From assembly GCA_025352665.1 (NCBI GenBank), contig JANXSM010000090.1, forward strand, positions 1-64,000: DNA of 64,000 nucleotides, read 5' to 3'. Within the stretch, counting starts at the first letter, position 1, and the number at the start of each line of letters is the position of its first letter. The position numbers and the translations under genes are program-made. Shown one piece after another: positions 16,956 to 25,007 of this stretch. This DNA is from Rhodospirillales bacterium. GTDB lineage: Bacteria > Pseudomonadota > Alphaproteobacteria > Acetobacterales > Acetobacteraceae. A model generated the notes under the pieces. It did not search any database, was not told the DNA's origin, and worked only from the letters and a program-made list of their open reading frames with translations.

Positions 16956-17839
16956 TGCGGCTGGCGGTCCTGGCGCTGTTGATCCTGCTCGGCGCCTGTT
17001 CCAGCCGCCCAGAATACGTGCCCCGCTACTTCGCACCGATCGGCCCGGGCGAGCAGGTGCTGATCCCCTATGATCCGCCCAGCACGGAAGTGCAGCTCGT
17101 GGGTCGCGTTTGCCGGCCGGACGAGGCGGCCCGGCTGCCGGTGGTGGTGATCAATCATGGCGCGCCGAGCGATCCGGAACTGACTCCCCAGATGCAGCCC
17201 GCCGATTGCGACAGCGAGCCCGCCCGGTGGTTTATGGAGCGCGGCTACGTGGTGGTGTTCGCGCTGCGCCGCGGTTTCGGCGGCAGCACCGGCCCGATCG
17301 TCGAGAACATCGGCGCCTGCAGCAATCCCAACTACATCGGCGCCGGCCTGCGCAGTGCCTCCGATGTCGATGCGATCGTGAAATATGCCACGCATCTGCC
17401 CTATACCTTGCCAACCGGTGCGATTGTCATCGGGCAGTCCACCGGCGGCTGGGCGGTGACCGGCTACAACACTTCCGAACACCCGGAGGTGGTGGCCATG
17501 ATCAGCATGGCCGGCGGCCGCGGCGCCCATGCGTATGGTATCGCCAACGAGATATGCCGCCCGGAACAACTACTAACCGCGGTGAAGCGGTTCGGGGAAA
17601 CCTCGAAGGCGCCGGCGCTGTGGATCTACGCCCAGAACGACAGCTTCTTCGGCCCCAACCTGGTCGCCCAAATGGTCGGTGTCTATCAGCACACCGGCGC
17701 CCAGCTCGCTGTGGCACAGGTCGGGCCGTACGGTGCAGATGGCCACGGCCTATTCTTCGGCCCGAGCGGCTCCAATATCTGGGGCCCCATCATCGAAGGC
17801 TACCTGGCCACGCTGCAACGGACTCCCCGACGTTACTAG
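16955..17839 (+). CDS. Lipoprotein alpha/beta hydrolase
   Basis: A 294-residue predicted lipoprotein with a lipobox LLGAC ending near residue 15. The rest is an alpha/beta-hydrolase fold: VVVINHGAPSDP supplies the oxyanion region, the nucleophile elbow is GQSTGG (GxSxG), and an acidic residue and GADGHGLFF near the C-terminus give a plausible Asp/His pair. It resembles dienelactone-hydrolase-like or CocE-like secreted hydrolases, but the substrate is unknown. It overlaps smpB by 1 nt. The stop codon TAG is formed by the first CTAG of repeat copy B, so the native 3' end may have been replaced. Confidence 0.8.
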   Translation: MRLAVLALLILLGACSSRPEYVPRYFAPIGPGEQVLIPYDPPSTEVQLVGRVCRPDEAARLPVVVINHGAPSDPELTPQMQPADCDSEPARWFMERGYVVVFALRRGFGGSTGPIVENIGACSNPNYIGAGLRSASDVDAIVKYATHLPYTLPTGAIVIGQSTGGWAVTGYNTSEHPEVVAMISMAGGRGAHAYGIANEICRPEQLLTAVKRFGETSKAPALWIYAQNDSFFGPNLVAQMVGVYQHTGAQLAVAQVGPYGADGHGLFFGPSGSNIWGPIIEGYLATLQRTPRRY

Positions 17840-18006
17840 AGCAGTATCGCCTGAGGTTGAACCAAACGCACGATGACATTGCTCCTTAAAAACAAGAGGC
17901 TAGAGCGTGATGACCGAAGGTAGAATCACCGAAAGGTCTGAATCACGCGATAAAACACAGAGCTAGAGCGGGATTACGTCGCCTATCAGACGTCATCCCG
18001 CTCTAG
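17836..18006. repeat. CTAG-bounded palindromic repeat, copy B (composite)
   Basis: Four CTAG sites mark module borders: 17836-17839, 17900-17903, 17963-17966 and 18003-18006. The first module holds ATCGCCTGAGGTTGAACCAA, as in copy A. The second holds GATGACCGAAGG, GGTCTGAATCACGCGATAAA and AGAG. The third is a hairpin pairing AGAGCGGGATTACGTC with GACGTCATCCCGCTCT around GCCTATCA, with one mismatch. Relative to the first module the core is inverted compared with copy A, suggesting modules join at CTAG. It supplies the TAG of the hydrolase on the left and the last codons and TGA of the RES gene on the right. Confidence 0.9.
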
Positions 18007-18505
18007 CTCTGTGCGCCGGCGTCGCGTTTGAAAACTGTCGTTCATCCCACCAAACCGGCTGATGTAGGCTGGCGGTGACCTGGCCGAATTCCGCATGTTC
18101 GGCGTTGATCGGGATGTTCTTCTCCATGCGGGCGACGACGCTGGGCACGAACAGCAGCAGCGAACGATTTTCGCGCTGCCATTTGGCACCGAATGCCTGG
18201 GCGATGTCGCAGGACTGGTCGCCCCAGCCGTGCAGACGTGCCGGGGAGACCATTTCGTAGCTGACGCCGTTGGGGATCGTGATTTCGATGAAATGCTGGT
18301 TGGGCGGCAAATAACCGCTGCCATGGGCGAGCTTTTCCAGCATCGCCGTCGAATAATGCTCGCCGGTGTAGGTCATCGGCGTCGCCGCGGTAGTCCAGCG
18401 TCCCGGATAGAGTTTAGGCCCGGTAACATTGAAAATTTTGAAGGCCCCCTGCGGGTCGCCGATCCGCCAGACGGTGAGTACTCGATCGAGGATCTGCGCC
18501 GTCAC
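17993..18505 (-). CDS. RES domain toxin
   Basis: A 170-residue RES-family protein; characterised RES toxins degrade NAD+. The conserved Arg in VWRIGDPQGAF, GRWTTAATPMTYTGEHYSTAMLE (Arg, Tyr and Glu of the RES fold, near residues 36-57) and a later serine region are present. The GTG start overlaps the antitoxin stop by 4 nt (GTGA), the usual antitoxin-first order. The last codons (ARAG, then TGA) lie inside repeat copy B, so the original C-terminus may have been truncated or replaced by the insertion. Whether it is still toxic is not known from sequence. Confidence 0.88.
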   Translation of the reverse strand: MTAQILDRVLTVWRIGDPQGAFKIFNVTGPKLYPGRWTTAATPMTYTGEHYSTAMLEKLAHGSGYLPPNQHFIEITIPNGVSYEMVSPARLHGWGDQSCDIAQAFGAKWQRENRSLLLFVPSVVARMEKNIPINAEHAEFGQVTASLHQPVWWDERQFSNATPAHRARAG

Positions 18506-18897
18506 GCAGCCGTGCCGTATTTCAACCTTCCCAGGATGACCTCGACCAGCGGACGGCCGAACTCGTTTGCCAGCACGACGTCGATGGGGCGTCGTCCGTC
18601 GAGCAGCATATGCGGGCGGAACAGGAAGCTGCGGGCGGCGTCGTCACTGCCCCACACGTCGCGGGCAAAGTCCCACACGGCCGACAGGCGGGCGACGCGA
18701 CTGCCTTCCTCGGCGGACAGTCGGGAGCCGGATTGGACTTGCGCGAGCGCCCTACGGCGCCGGGCCAGGGTCGCGCGGGGCACCAGTCGGAAGGCGAAAC
18801 TCGGATCCTTGGGCGCGATCGCGTGGACGAGCCGGTCAAACGCCATGAGCGGCAGTCTCCGCTCGACATCGATCATCACGGCCATTTCGTTCGGCAC
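18502..18897 (-). CDS. Xre/MbcA/ParS-type antitoxin
   Basis: A 131-residue DUF2384-type antitoxin partner of the RES toxin. The GTG at 18897 is preceded by GAGAGGG at good spacing; a TTG at 18924 and an ATG at 18885 are alternatives. The N-terminal half is a helical DNA-binding-like region; the C-terminal toxin-binding domain shows VWDFARDVWGSDDAARSFLF, RPHMLLDGRRPIDVVLANEF and the final VEVILGRLKYG, all diagnostic of the family. Antitoxins of this type bind the toxin and repress their own promoter. The gene is upstream of and coupled to the RES gene. Confidence 0.88.
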   Translation of the reverse strand: MPNEMAVMIDVERRLPLMAFDRLVHAIAPKDPSFAFRLVPRATLARRRRALAQVQSGSRLSAEEGSRVARLSAVWDFARDVWGSDDAARSFLFRPHMLLDGRRPIDVVLANEFGRPLVEVILGRLKYGTAA

Positions 18898-18967
18898 GGG
18901 AGAACGCCCTCTCAGATGAGACAAGACATAGGCTCAATTGGCCAAATTCGCAGTATCCCCGCGACCA

Positions 18968-19188
18968 TCACAGATACCGGCCGCGCTCCAGGATCTCGAC
19001 CGTGCATTCCTTGCAAGTCATCCCCAGCTCCTCCGTCCGCGTGAGCCAGCGCATGACGATCTCGGGCGGGCCGACCATGCCTTCTTGCGGGTGCGGCGCA
19101 GGCACCACAGGCCCCAGCTGCCATCGGCACCCGGCTCTTCCAGTGCGGGTCCGCCATTGTGGCCGAGCGGGGGCCGGGCTTCATCCAC
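18968..19188 (-). pseudogene. Frameshifted small GHNGGP-motif protein
   Basis: Two frames join to make one small protein. The first, from a GTG at 19188 with AGGA 8 nt upstream (or GTG at 19230), reads DEARPPLGHNGGPALEEPG and on to LWCLRRTRKKAWSARP. The natural continuation, EIVMRWLTRTEELGMTCKEC and then TVEILERGRYL to a TGA at 18968, is in another frame. Restoring one base near the CCCGCCCGAG run would fuse them. The LGHNGGP motif and the ending ERGRYL are recognisable from small alphaproteobacterial proteins of unknown function. It is either a recent pseudogene or a sequencing error. Confidence 0.6.
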
Positions 19189-19255
19189 CGCAATCGTCCT
19201 TTTGCTTGCGTGAGGCGCTCCCGGCGCCACATATCTGTCTCAAGGAGTGTGGCTG

Positions 19256-19903
19256 ATGTCCGGTATCAAATCCAAGCTGATCGATACGAAACAGGCCTGG
19301 GCGAAGGCCGGCCGGCTACTCACCGGCAAGCCCGGCGACCCCGAGACAGACCGTCTGCCGCCGGGCCAGCGCCTGGTGAAGGACTGGCCGGTGCTCGACC
19401 TCGGCATCCAGCCTGACATCTCGCCGCAGAAGTTTTTCCTGGACATCGACGGTGCTGTCGAGCAATCGGCGCATCTGAAGCTCGGCGATCTGATGGCGTT
19501 GCCGCAGGCGGACAGCGTCTCGGACATGCATTGCGTGACGGCGTGGTCTCGCTACGACAACCAGTGGCAGGGTGTCGCCGCCCGCATGTTGCTCGACCTG
19601 GTACGGCCACTGCCTTCGGCGCGGCATGTGACATTCCATGCCCACGACGGCTACACCACCAATGTCCGGCTCGACCAGTTCGACCAGCCCGATGTCTTTC
19701 TGGTCCATGCCTGGGAAGGCAAGCCGATCGAGCGCGTCCACGGCGGTCCCGTCCGCGTATTGATACCGCGGCTGTATCTATGGAAGTCGGCCAAATGGGT
19801 GAACCGCATCGAGATCACCACAGTGGATCGTCCCGGTTTTTGGGAGCGCAACGGCTACAACAACAACGCCGACCCCTGGTTGGAGGAGCGCTACGATGTT
19901 TGA
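19256..19903 (+). CDS. Sulfite-oxidase-like molybdopterin oxidoreductase
   Basis: A 215-residue single-domain molybdopterin oxidoreductase of the YuiH/sulfite oxidase-like family. The ATG at 19256 has AAGGAG 8 nt upstream. The conserved cysteine that ligates molybdenum is in DMHCVTAWSRYDNQWQG (near residue 94). The VHGGPVRVLIPRLYLWKSAK and WVNRIEITTVDRPGFWERNG stretches are typical, with the ending NNNADPWLEERY. There is no signal peptide, unlike MsrP. It overlaps the glutathione peroxidase gene by 8 nt, so the two are probably one transcript. The physiological substrate is not established. Confidence 0.92.
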   Translation: MSGIKSKLIDTKQAWAKAGRLLTGKPGDPETDRLPPGQRLVKDWPVLDLGIQPDISPQKFFLDIDGAVEQSAHLKLGDLMALPQADSVSDMHCVTAWSRYDNQWQGVAARMLLDLVRPLPSARHVTFHAHDGYTTNVRLDQFDQPDVFLVHAWEGKPIERVHGGPVRVLIPRLYLWKSAKWVNRIEITTVDRPGFWERNGYNNNADPWLEERYDV

Positions 19904-20453
19904 GGTATCACGCAGAACCGTGATTTCGGCTGCTGCCGGCCTGCTGTTGGCAGCACCCGCGTTAGGACAGACCAAGACGGTGGCATGGAACTTCTCATTC
20001 CCGTCTATCGAAGACGGCACGCTGAACCTGGCCGACTATCGGGGTCGCGCGCTGCTGGTCGTGAACACTGCCAGCTTCTGCGGTTACACCTATCAATACG
20101 AGGGGCTCGAGAAACTGCACGCCCGTCTTGGTGGGCGGGGGCTGACGGTGATCGGCATGCCCAGCCAGGATTTCGAGCAGGAAAGCGGCAGCAACGCCGC
20201 CGTGAAGGCGTTCTGCGACGCCACATTCGATGTGCAGTTCCCGATGACCGGCATCACCCATGTGAAAGGCCCCCCCGCCAACGCCTTCTACCAATGGGTG
20301 AAGGCGGAACGTCACTGGGAGCCGTCGTGGAACTTCAACAAGGTATTGATTGGCCGTGACGGCCGCATCATCGAAACCTACGGCTCGACCGACGAACCCG
20401 ACGGCCCGGTGCTGACGCATGCCATCAATGACGCATTGAGCGTGACAGTCTAG
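19896..20453 (+). CDS. Glutathione peroxidase, exported (Tat-like leader)
   Basis: A 185-residue thiol peroxidase of the glutathione peroxidase family. The leader SRRTVISAAAGLLLAAPALG has a twin-arginine pattern, pointing to the periplasm, whereas most bacterial homologues (BtuE/BsaA) are cytoplasmic. The peroxidatic cysteine is in NTASFCGYTYQYEGLEKLH. The usual FPCNQF is altered to MPSQDF, keeping glutamine but losing the cysteine and asparagine. The late WNFNKVLIGRDG motif supplies the tryptophan and asparagine. Because the leader and neighbour suggest envelope redox work, the reductant may be a thioredoxin-like protein rather than glutathione. Confidence 0.9.
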   Translation: MFEVSRRTVISAAAGLLLAAPALGQTKTVAWNFSFPSIEDGTLNLADYRGRALLVVNTASFCGYTYQYEGLEKLHARLGGRGLTVIGMPSQDFEQESGSNAAVKAFCDATFDVQFPMTGITHVKGPPANAFYQWVKAERHWEPSWNFNKVLIGRDGRIIETYGSTDEPDGPVLTHAINDALSVTV

Positions 20454-20515
20454 TTGCGTCCGGGCGCCCTCCCGCCCAAAAAGCATCGATGCCAAGGGGC
20501 GGGGAGCGAAACCAC

Positions 20516-21505
20516 ATGCAGATCACCAGACGCGGGGTGCTGGGTGCCACGATTGCCGCGGCCGCTGTGCCGAAGGCGCGTGCCAATGCGCCGATCACCC
20601 TCGGTCTGCTGCGCACGTTGTCGCCCGCACCCTTCTACATCGCCCAGTCTCGCGGGCTCTTCGCAAGCCAGGGTACTCCAGTTCAGTTCGTATTCTTCGA
20701 TGCCGCGCAGCCGATCGCCGCCGCCGCCGTGGCAGGCGACATCGACGTTGGTGTGACCGCGCTAACCGGCGGGTTCTTCAGCTTGGCCGGGCGGGGTGCG
20801 TTGAAGGTGATCGGCGGCGCGCTGCATGAGCAAAAGGGCTTCGACCTCACAGCCATCCTGGTCTCCAACGCGGCCTACAACGCCGGTATCCGGTCGCTCG
20901 ACAAGCTGGGCGGCCGCAGCTTCGGCATCACCCAGTATGGCTCGTCGTTCCACTACATGATCGGCCGGATCGCTGAAATCGCGGGTTTCGACGCCAAGAC
21001 CCTCACGCTGCGGCCCTTGCAGCAAATCGGCAACATGGTGGCCGCCGTCCGCACCGGGCAGGTGGACGCCACGATGGCGATCGCCTCCATGGCGAAGCCA
21101 GCGGTCGCGGCGGGCGAAGCGCATATCATCGGCTGGGTCGGTGATACACTGCCCTACCAGATCACCGCCCTGTTCACGACCAGCAAGATGATCAACACGC
21201 GGGCCGATGATCTGCACAAGTTTTGCACTGGCTATCAGCAGGGTGTGGCCGCCTATCGTGCCGCCTTTATCGATAAATCCACCGACGACGCGCCGGCCAT
21301 CGCCGATATTCAGAAATACATCTACACCAACGACCCGCAGGCCGCTGTGAAGATCCGCGAGGGCATCGGCTGGTATGATCCTGGGGCTGCGCTGGATGTG
21401 GCGGACGTGAAGTCCCAACTCGCCTGGTTCACCGCGCAGAACATGGTCAAGGGCAACATCAACGCCGACGAGATCATTGACACGAAGTTCCTGCCGGTCA
21501 GATGA
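20516..21505 (+). CDS. ABC transporter substrate-binding protein (NMT1/SsuA type)
   Basis: A 329-residue periplasmic binding protein of the nitrate/sulfonate/taurine/pyrimidine class. The ATG at 20516 is preceded by GGGGAG at 9 nt and starts a twin-arginine-like leader (TRRGVLGATIAAAAVPKARA). The mature part has LLRTLSPAPFYIAQSRGLFA, GDIDVGVTALTGGFFSLAGR and SLDKLGGRSFGITQYGSS, which define the family fold and ligand cleft. It overlaps the ATPase gene by 4 nt. The ligand cannot be read from sequence. The nearby sulfite-oxidase-like gene makes a sulfonate possible, but that is weak evidence. Confidence 0.9.
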   Translation: MQITRRGVLGATIAAAAVPKARANAPITLGLLRTLSPAPFYIAQSRGLFASQGTPVQFVFFDAAQPIAAAAVAGDIDVGVTALTGGFFSLAGRGALKVIGGALHEQKGFDLTAILVSNAAYNAGIRSLDKLGGRSFGITQYGSSFHYMIGRIAEIAGFDAKTLTLRPLQQIGNMVAAVRTGQVDATMAIASMAKPAVAAGEAHIIGWVGDTLPYQITALFTTSKMINTRADDLHKFCTGYQQGVAAYRAAFIDKSTDDAPAIADIQKYIYTNDPQAAVKIREGIGWYDPGAALDVADVKSQLAWFTAQNMVKGNINADEIIDTKFLPVR

Positions 21506-22281
21506 CGGGCTCCGTCGCCCTGTCGGTCGACGCCGTCTCGCACGGCTACAGGGGCCTGCGCGTGCTCGACACCGTCTCGCTCGAAATTCCCGCAGGCGAG
21601 GTCAGCGTGCTGGTCGGACCCTCCGGCTGCGGCAAGTCGACCTTGCTCGGCATTCTCGGCGGCCTGATCGCACCTGATGCGGGCAGCGTGCGCCAGTCCG
21701 GCCTGCTGCCGCGCGATTGTCTCAATCCGCTGACCTATGTGTTCCAGGATTTTGCCCTGATACCCTGGCGCAGCGTGGCCGGAAACGTCTCGCTGGTGCT
21801 GGAGGACACGGCCCTGTCCCGGGCTGAGCGGTCCGACCGAATCGCCGAGGTGCTCGATCTCACCGGCCTGTCAGAGTTCGCCGGCGCCTGGCCGCGCCAG
21901 CTGTCGGGCGGCATGCGCCAGCGCGTCGGCATTGCCCGCGCCTTGGCCGTGCGTCCCGCGGTGCTGCTGATGGACGAGCCATTGTCGGCGCTGGATGCAC
22001 AGACCCGAGAACTGTTGCTCGACGAATTCGCCGAGATGATTGGCCGTACCGGGGCCACTACCATCTACGTCACCCACAACCTTGCCGAGGCAACCAGGCT
22101 CGGCCAGCAGATCCTGGTGATGGGCCGCAGGCCCGGCCGCATCCGTGAAACCATCCGCATCGATCGCCCGCTGGCCTCCCGCACGCGTGACGATGCCGAT
22201 CTGAAGAAGATCGAGCACCGGCTGTGGAACCTGCTGCGCGATGATGCCGCCGCCGCCGGGCAGGAACTTTCACATGGCTGA
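21502..22281 (+). CDS. ABC transporter ATP-binding protein (SsuB/TauB type)
   Basis: A 259-residue ATPase. Walker A is GPSGCGKSTLL (near residue 40), the Q-loop is TYVFQDFALIPWRSV, the signature is QLSGGMRQRVGIARAL, and Walker B with the D-loop is VLLMDEPLSALD, followed by the switch histidine in YVTHNLAEA. These match the nitrate/sulfonate/taurine importer subfamily. The ATG overlaps the binding-protein stop (ATGA) and the permease starts 8 nt before this gene ends, so the three genes are one coupled operon. Confidence 0.94.
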   Translation: MTGSVALSVDAVSHGYRGLRVLDTVSLEIPAGEVSVLVGPSGCGKSTLLGILGGLIAPDAGSVRQSGLLPRDCLNPLTYVFQDFALIPWRSVAGNVSLVLEDTALSRAERSDRIAEVLDLTGLSEFAGAWPRQLSGGMRQRVGIARALAVRPAVLLMDEPLSALDAQTRELLLDEFAEMIGRTGATTIYVTHNLAEATRLGQQILVMGRRPGRIRETIRIDRPLASRTRDDADLKKIEHRLWNLLRDDAAAAGQELSHG

Positions 22282-23074
22282 GCAGATCAGCCTGCAGGGC
22301 CGCGTGCCTTATCGCGCCGGCGGTTTCGAGCCGCGCCGCATTCCCGCCGCCGCCGCCGGCACGCTGCTCGGGCTGCTGGCGATCTGGCAGGCGTGTGCCT
22401 CGCTCGGCTGGCTGTCGACCGATTTTGCCTCATCGCCCGTGCTGATCGTGCACGCTTTGCTGGCGTTGATCCGCAGCGGCGAACTTTGGAGCCATCTCGC
22501 TGCCTCGCTGCGAAGGCTTGCGATCGGCTGGACCGTGGGTACCTTAATGGGCCTGCTGGTCGGCATCGCCGCCGGCCTGTTCACCCTGTTCCGCTCGCCC
22601 GCGACCGCCGTGGTGTCGGCATTGTTTCCAATCCCCAAGATCGCCCTGGTGCCACTGTTCATTATCTGGTTCGGCATCGGCGAAGGCTCCAAGCTCGTTA
22701 CCCTGGCATTCGGCGTGTTCTTTCCCACCGTGATCAACACGATGGCGGGCGTGGACGGCGTGCCGCGCAACCTCATCCGCATGGCGCAAAGCTTCGGCGT
22801 GCCGACTCGCTCGATCATCACCAAGATTATTCTGCCGGGGGCGATGCCCGCGATCCTGTCGGGATTCCGGATCACCACGTCGACCGCGATCATTCTTCTG
22901 GTTGCCGCCGAAATGATCGGCGCTGACAAAGGAATCGGCGCCTTCGTGCTGCAAGCGGGAAATCTCTATGACACGGATAATTTACTCGCAGGCATCGTGG
23001 TTCTTTCGGTGATCGGGCTTGTGGTGAGCTGGGTGCTCGGATGGGTGGAGCGCACTTTGCTGGGTTGGCGGTAG
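22274..23074 (+). CDS. ABC transporter permease (SsuC/TauC type)
   Basis: A 266-residue inner-membrane permease. I start it at the ATG at 22274 (MAEQISLQGRVPYRAGG), which has CAGGAA upstream; the frame is open 11 codons further but lies well inside the ATPase gene. Six or so membrane segments are visible, with the EAA-type loop around NLIRMAQSFGVPTRSIITKI and the LPGAMPAILSGFRI continuation, then the LVAAEMIGADKGIGAFV segment typical of SsuC/TauC. It completes a three-gene importer with 20516-22281. Confidence 0.93.
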   Translation: MAEQISLQGRVPYRAGGFEPRRIPAAAAGTLLGLLAIWQACASLGWLSTDFASSPVLIVHALLALIRSGELWSHLAASLRRLAIGWTVGTLMGLLVGIAAGLFTLFRSPATAVVSALFPIPKIALVPLFIIWFGIGEGSKLVTLAFGVFFPTVINTMAGVDGVPRNLIRMAQSFGVPTRSIITKIILPGAMPAILSGFRITTSTAIILLVAAEMIGADKGIGAFVLQAGNLYDTDNLLAGIVVLSVIGLVVSWVLGWVERTLLGWR

Positions 23075-23121
23075 CCAGCGAAGCGCACAAGGATCAACCC
23101 AACGGACCCGGATTGCACCGA

Positions 23122-23769
23122 CTACCACCGCCGCCGCCACCCCCAGCCGGGGTCATAGAAAACTGGCGGCCCATAGTTTTGGTAGTATGGCGGCGGATAG
23201 TCATAGCCGTAGGCGGGCGGTGCGTAGCGATACGCAGGATAGGCGTCTGTGGGGTACTCGGTCGGCATCGTCGACAGGTCGGGCACTTTTTCGCCGGCGG
23301 CACTCATGCACTGGACATAGGTAATATCGTAGGCGCGCTGCAGCGCCGCGCTCGATTGCTGTGCGGCCCCGAACCCTATCACCGAGCCCGCAAGCAAGCC
23401 TGTGCCCGCGCCGATCGCAGCTCCGGCACCAGCCGAGCCGCTGACGGCGCCGAGCAAAGCGCCCGCGGCCGCGCCGATAACGGTGCCAGCAGCTGCTGTG
23501 CCGACGCCGCTCTGGGCAGCACCTTGGGCTGGCGTGAGCGGCCCCGCTGCCCGCGCGCCACTTTCCTGGCAACGCGCGTTGTCTTCCTCGAACTCCGCGA
23601 ATGTCTTGCCGGCGCCTGGCATGGCCATCACCTGCGGCCCTTCCGGCGGCGCGATCGCGCAGGCAGACAGCGCTAAAACACTGGTTAAACTCAGACAACT
23701 TGCCGTCAGCGTTTTGCGGAATAAAGAGCCTGCAATCCCGGTCGTGTCGACGCCTCTAGATTTGACCAT
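23122..23769 (-). CDS. Glycine-zipper lipoprotein
   Basis: A 215-residue predicted outer-envelope lipoprotein. The ATG at 23769 has GGGAG upstream at good spacing; an ATG at 23787 is the alternative. A signal region ends in the lipobox LALSAC. Residues about 85-135 are a glycine-zipper tract (GTAAAGTVIGAAAGALLGAV, then more GxxxG), like Rick/Gly-zipper proteins. The tail is rich in Tyr and Pro (YAPPAYGYDYPPPYY) and ends WGWRRRW. The function is unknown; such tails are common on Gly-zipper envelope proteins of alphaproteobacteria. It converges with the ABC operon. Confidence 0.78.
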   Translation of the reverse strand: MVKSRGVDTTGIAGSLFRKTLTASCLSLTSVLALSACAIAPPEGPQVMAMPGAGKTFAEFEEDNARCQESGARAAGPLTPAQGAAQSGVGTAAAGTVIGAAAGALLGAVSGSAGAGAAIGAGTGLLAGSVIGFGAAQQSSAALQRAYDITYVQCMSAAGEKVPDLSTMPTEYPTDAYPAYRYAPPAYGYDYPPPYYQNYGPPVFYDPGWGWRRRW

Positions 23770-23876
23770 CTCGGAACTCCCGATCATCCGACTTTACAAT
23801 GTCAGGAGAATGGGGATGGTTTCTTGATCCACATCACATCTGAGCAAAGTTTCGCCTGGGCTTTTTTCGCTACCGG

Positions 23877-24908
23877 TCAACCCGCCAACCACGGCGGCAC
23901 GGGCAGGTTTTTGGCCCGCAGGAACTCAGGGTTGAACAGCTTGCTCTGGTATCGCGCGCCGCCGTCGCACAGGATCGTCACGATCGTATGGCCCGGTCCC
24001 ATCGCTTTGGCCACGCGTATCGCCGCCGCCACGTTGAGCCCGGCTGAGCCGCCGATGGACAACCCCTCGTACGAAAGTAAATCGAAAACCTGGCGCAAGG
24101 CCTCCGCATCTGGAACGCGCACGGCGTCATCGATCGCGACACCTTCGAGATTGCCGGGCACACGGCCTTGGCCAATTCCTTCCGTGATCGAACTGCCCTC
24201 CACCGTCATGTCGTTGGATTTCACCCAGCCGAACAGCGCGCTGCCGTCCGGGTCTGCGAGCACGATACGCAGGCCGGGCTTGCGCTGCTTAAGCGCCATT
24301 GACACCCCGGCCAGCGTGCCGCCGGAGCCGCAGGCACAGGTGAACGCATCGACCGTGCCCGCCGTCTGGTGCCAGATTTCCGGTCCGGTTGTGGTGCGAT
24401 GGCCTTCACGGTTGGCGATATTGTCGAACTGGTTGGCCCAGATCGCGTTGGTGCCTGAAATCACCATGTCCTCCGCCAGCCGACGCGAGACATGGACATA
24501 ATTGCCGGGGTCGCGATACGGCTTGGCCGGCACCAGCCGCAGATCGGCGCCGATCATGCGTAGATATTCAATCTTCTCGATCGACTGCGTTTCTGGCATG
24601 ACGATGACACAGCGATAGCCCAGCGCGTTTCCGACCAGCGTCAGGCCGATGCCGGTATTGCCCGCGGTGCCCTCGACGATGGTGCCGCCAGGTTTCAGCG
24701 CGCCTGACCGTTCGGCGTCACGGATGATGGCCAGGGCCGCGCGGTCCTTCACCGAGCCACCAGGGTTCATGAACTCCGCCTTGCCCAGGATTGTGCAGCC
24801 GGTGTCCTCCGAGGCACGCCGCAGCTTGATCAGCGGCGTGTTGCCGATGGCGGACGGCAGGCCGGAACAGACCGGAGGTGCGATGGGGGAGATGGTGCTT
24901 TGGTCCAA
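23877..24908 (-). CDS. cysK: Cysteine synthase A (PLP-dependent)
   Basis: A 343-residue O-acetylserine sulfhydrylase-type enzyme that makes cysteine from O-acetylserine and sulfide. The PLP lysine is in FMNPGGSVKDRAAL, the substrate loop is EGTAGNTGIGLTL, and the phosphate-binding loop is CGSGGTLAGV. GNTPLIKL near residue 22 is the family opening. It is longer than E. coli CysK by about 20 residues, as in the alphaproteobacterial long form. The start is probably TTG at 24908, with AAGGTG 7 nt upstream. A rhodanese gene lies divergently at 25008, so both neighbours handle reduced sulfur. Confidence 0.92.
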   Translation of the reverse strand: MDQSTISPIAPPVCSGLPSAIGNTPLIKLRRASEDTGCTILGKAEFMNPGGSVKDRAALAIIRDAERSGALKPGGTIVEGTAGNTGIGLTLVGNALGYRCVIVMPETQSIEKIEYLRMIGADLRLVPAKPYRDPGNYVHVSRRLAEDMVISGTNAIWANQFDNIANREGHRTTTGPEIWHQTAGTVDAFTCACGSGGTLAGVSMALKQRKPGLRIVLADPDGSALFGWVKSNDMTVEGSSITEGIGQGRVPGNLEGVAIDDAVRVPDAEALRQVFDLLSYEGLSIGGSAGLNVAAAIRVAKAMGPGHTIVTILCDGGARYQSKLFNPEFLRAKNLPVPPWLAG

Positions 24909-25007
24909 GTCGGGTCACCTTGCTGTCATGAGTGGCTTTGGTGTGGAGAAGTTGAACGAAGCTGTGAACCATGCGAAGGCCGCGCCCTACAGTGAAGGAG
25001 AGATGCC

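Noticed and set aside
16191-17036. 281-codon frame antisense to dapA/smpB
   Set aside because: dapA and smpB are certain on the plus strand with all catalytic motifs, so this is a shadow frame.
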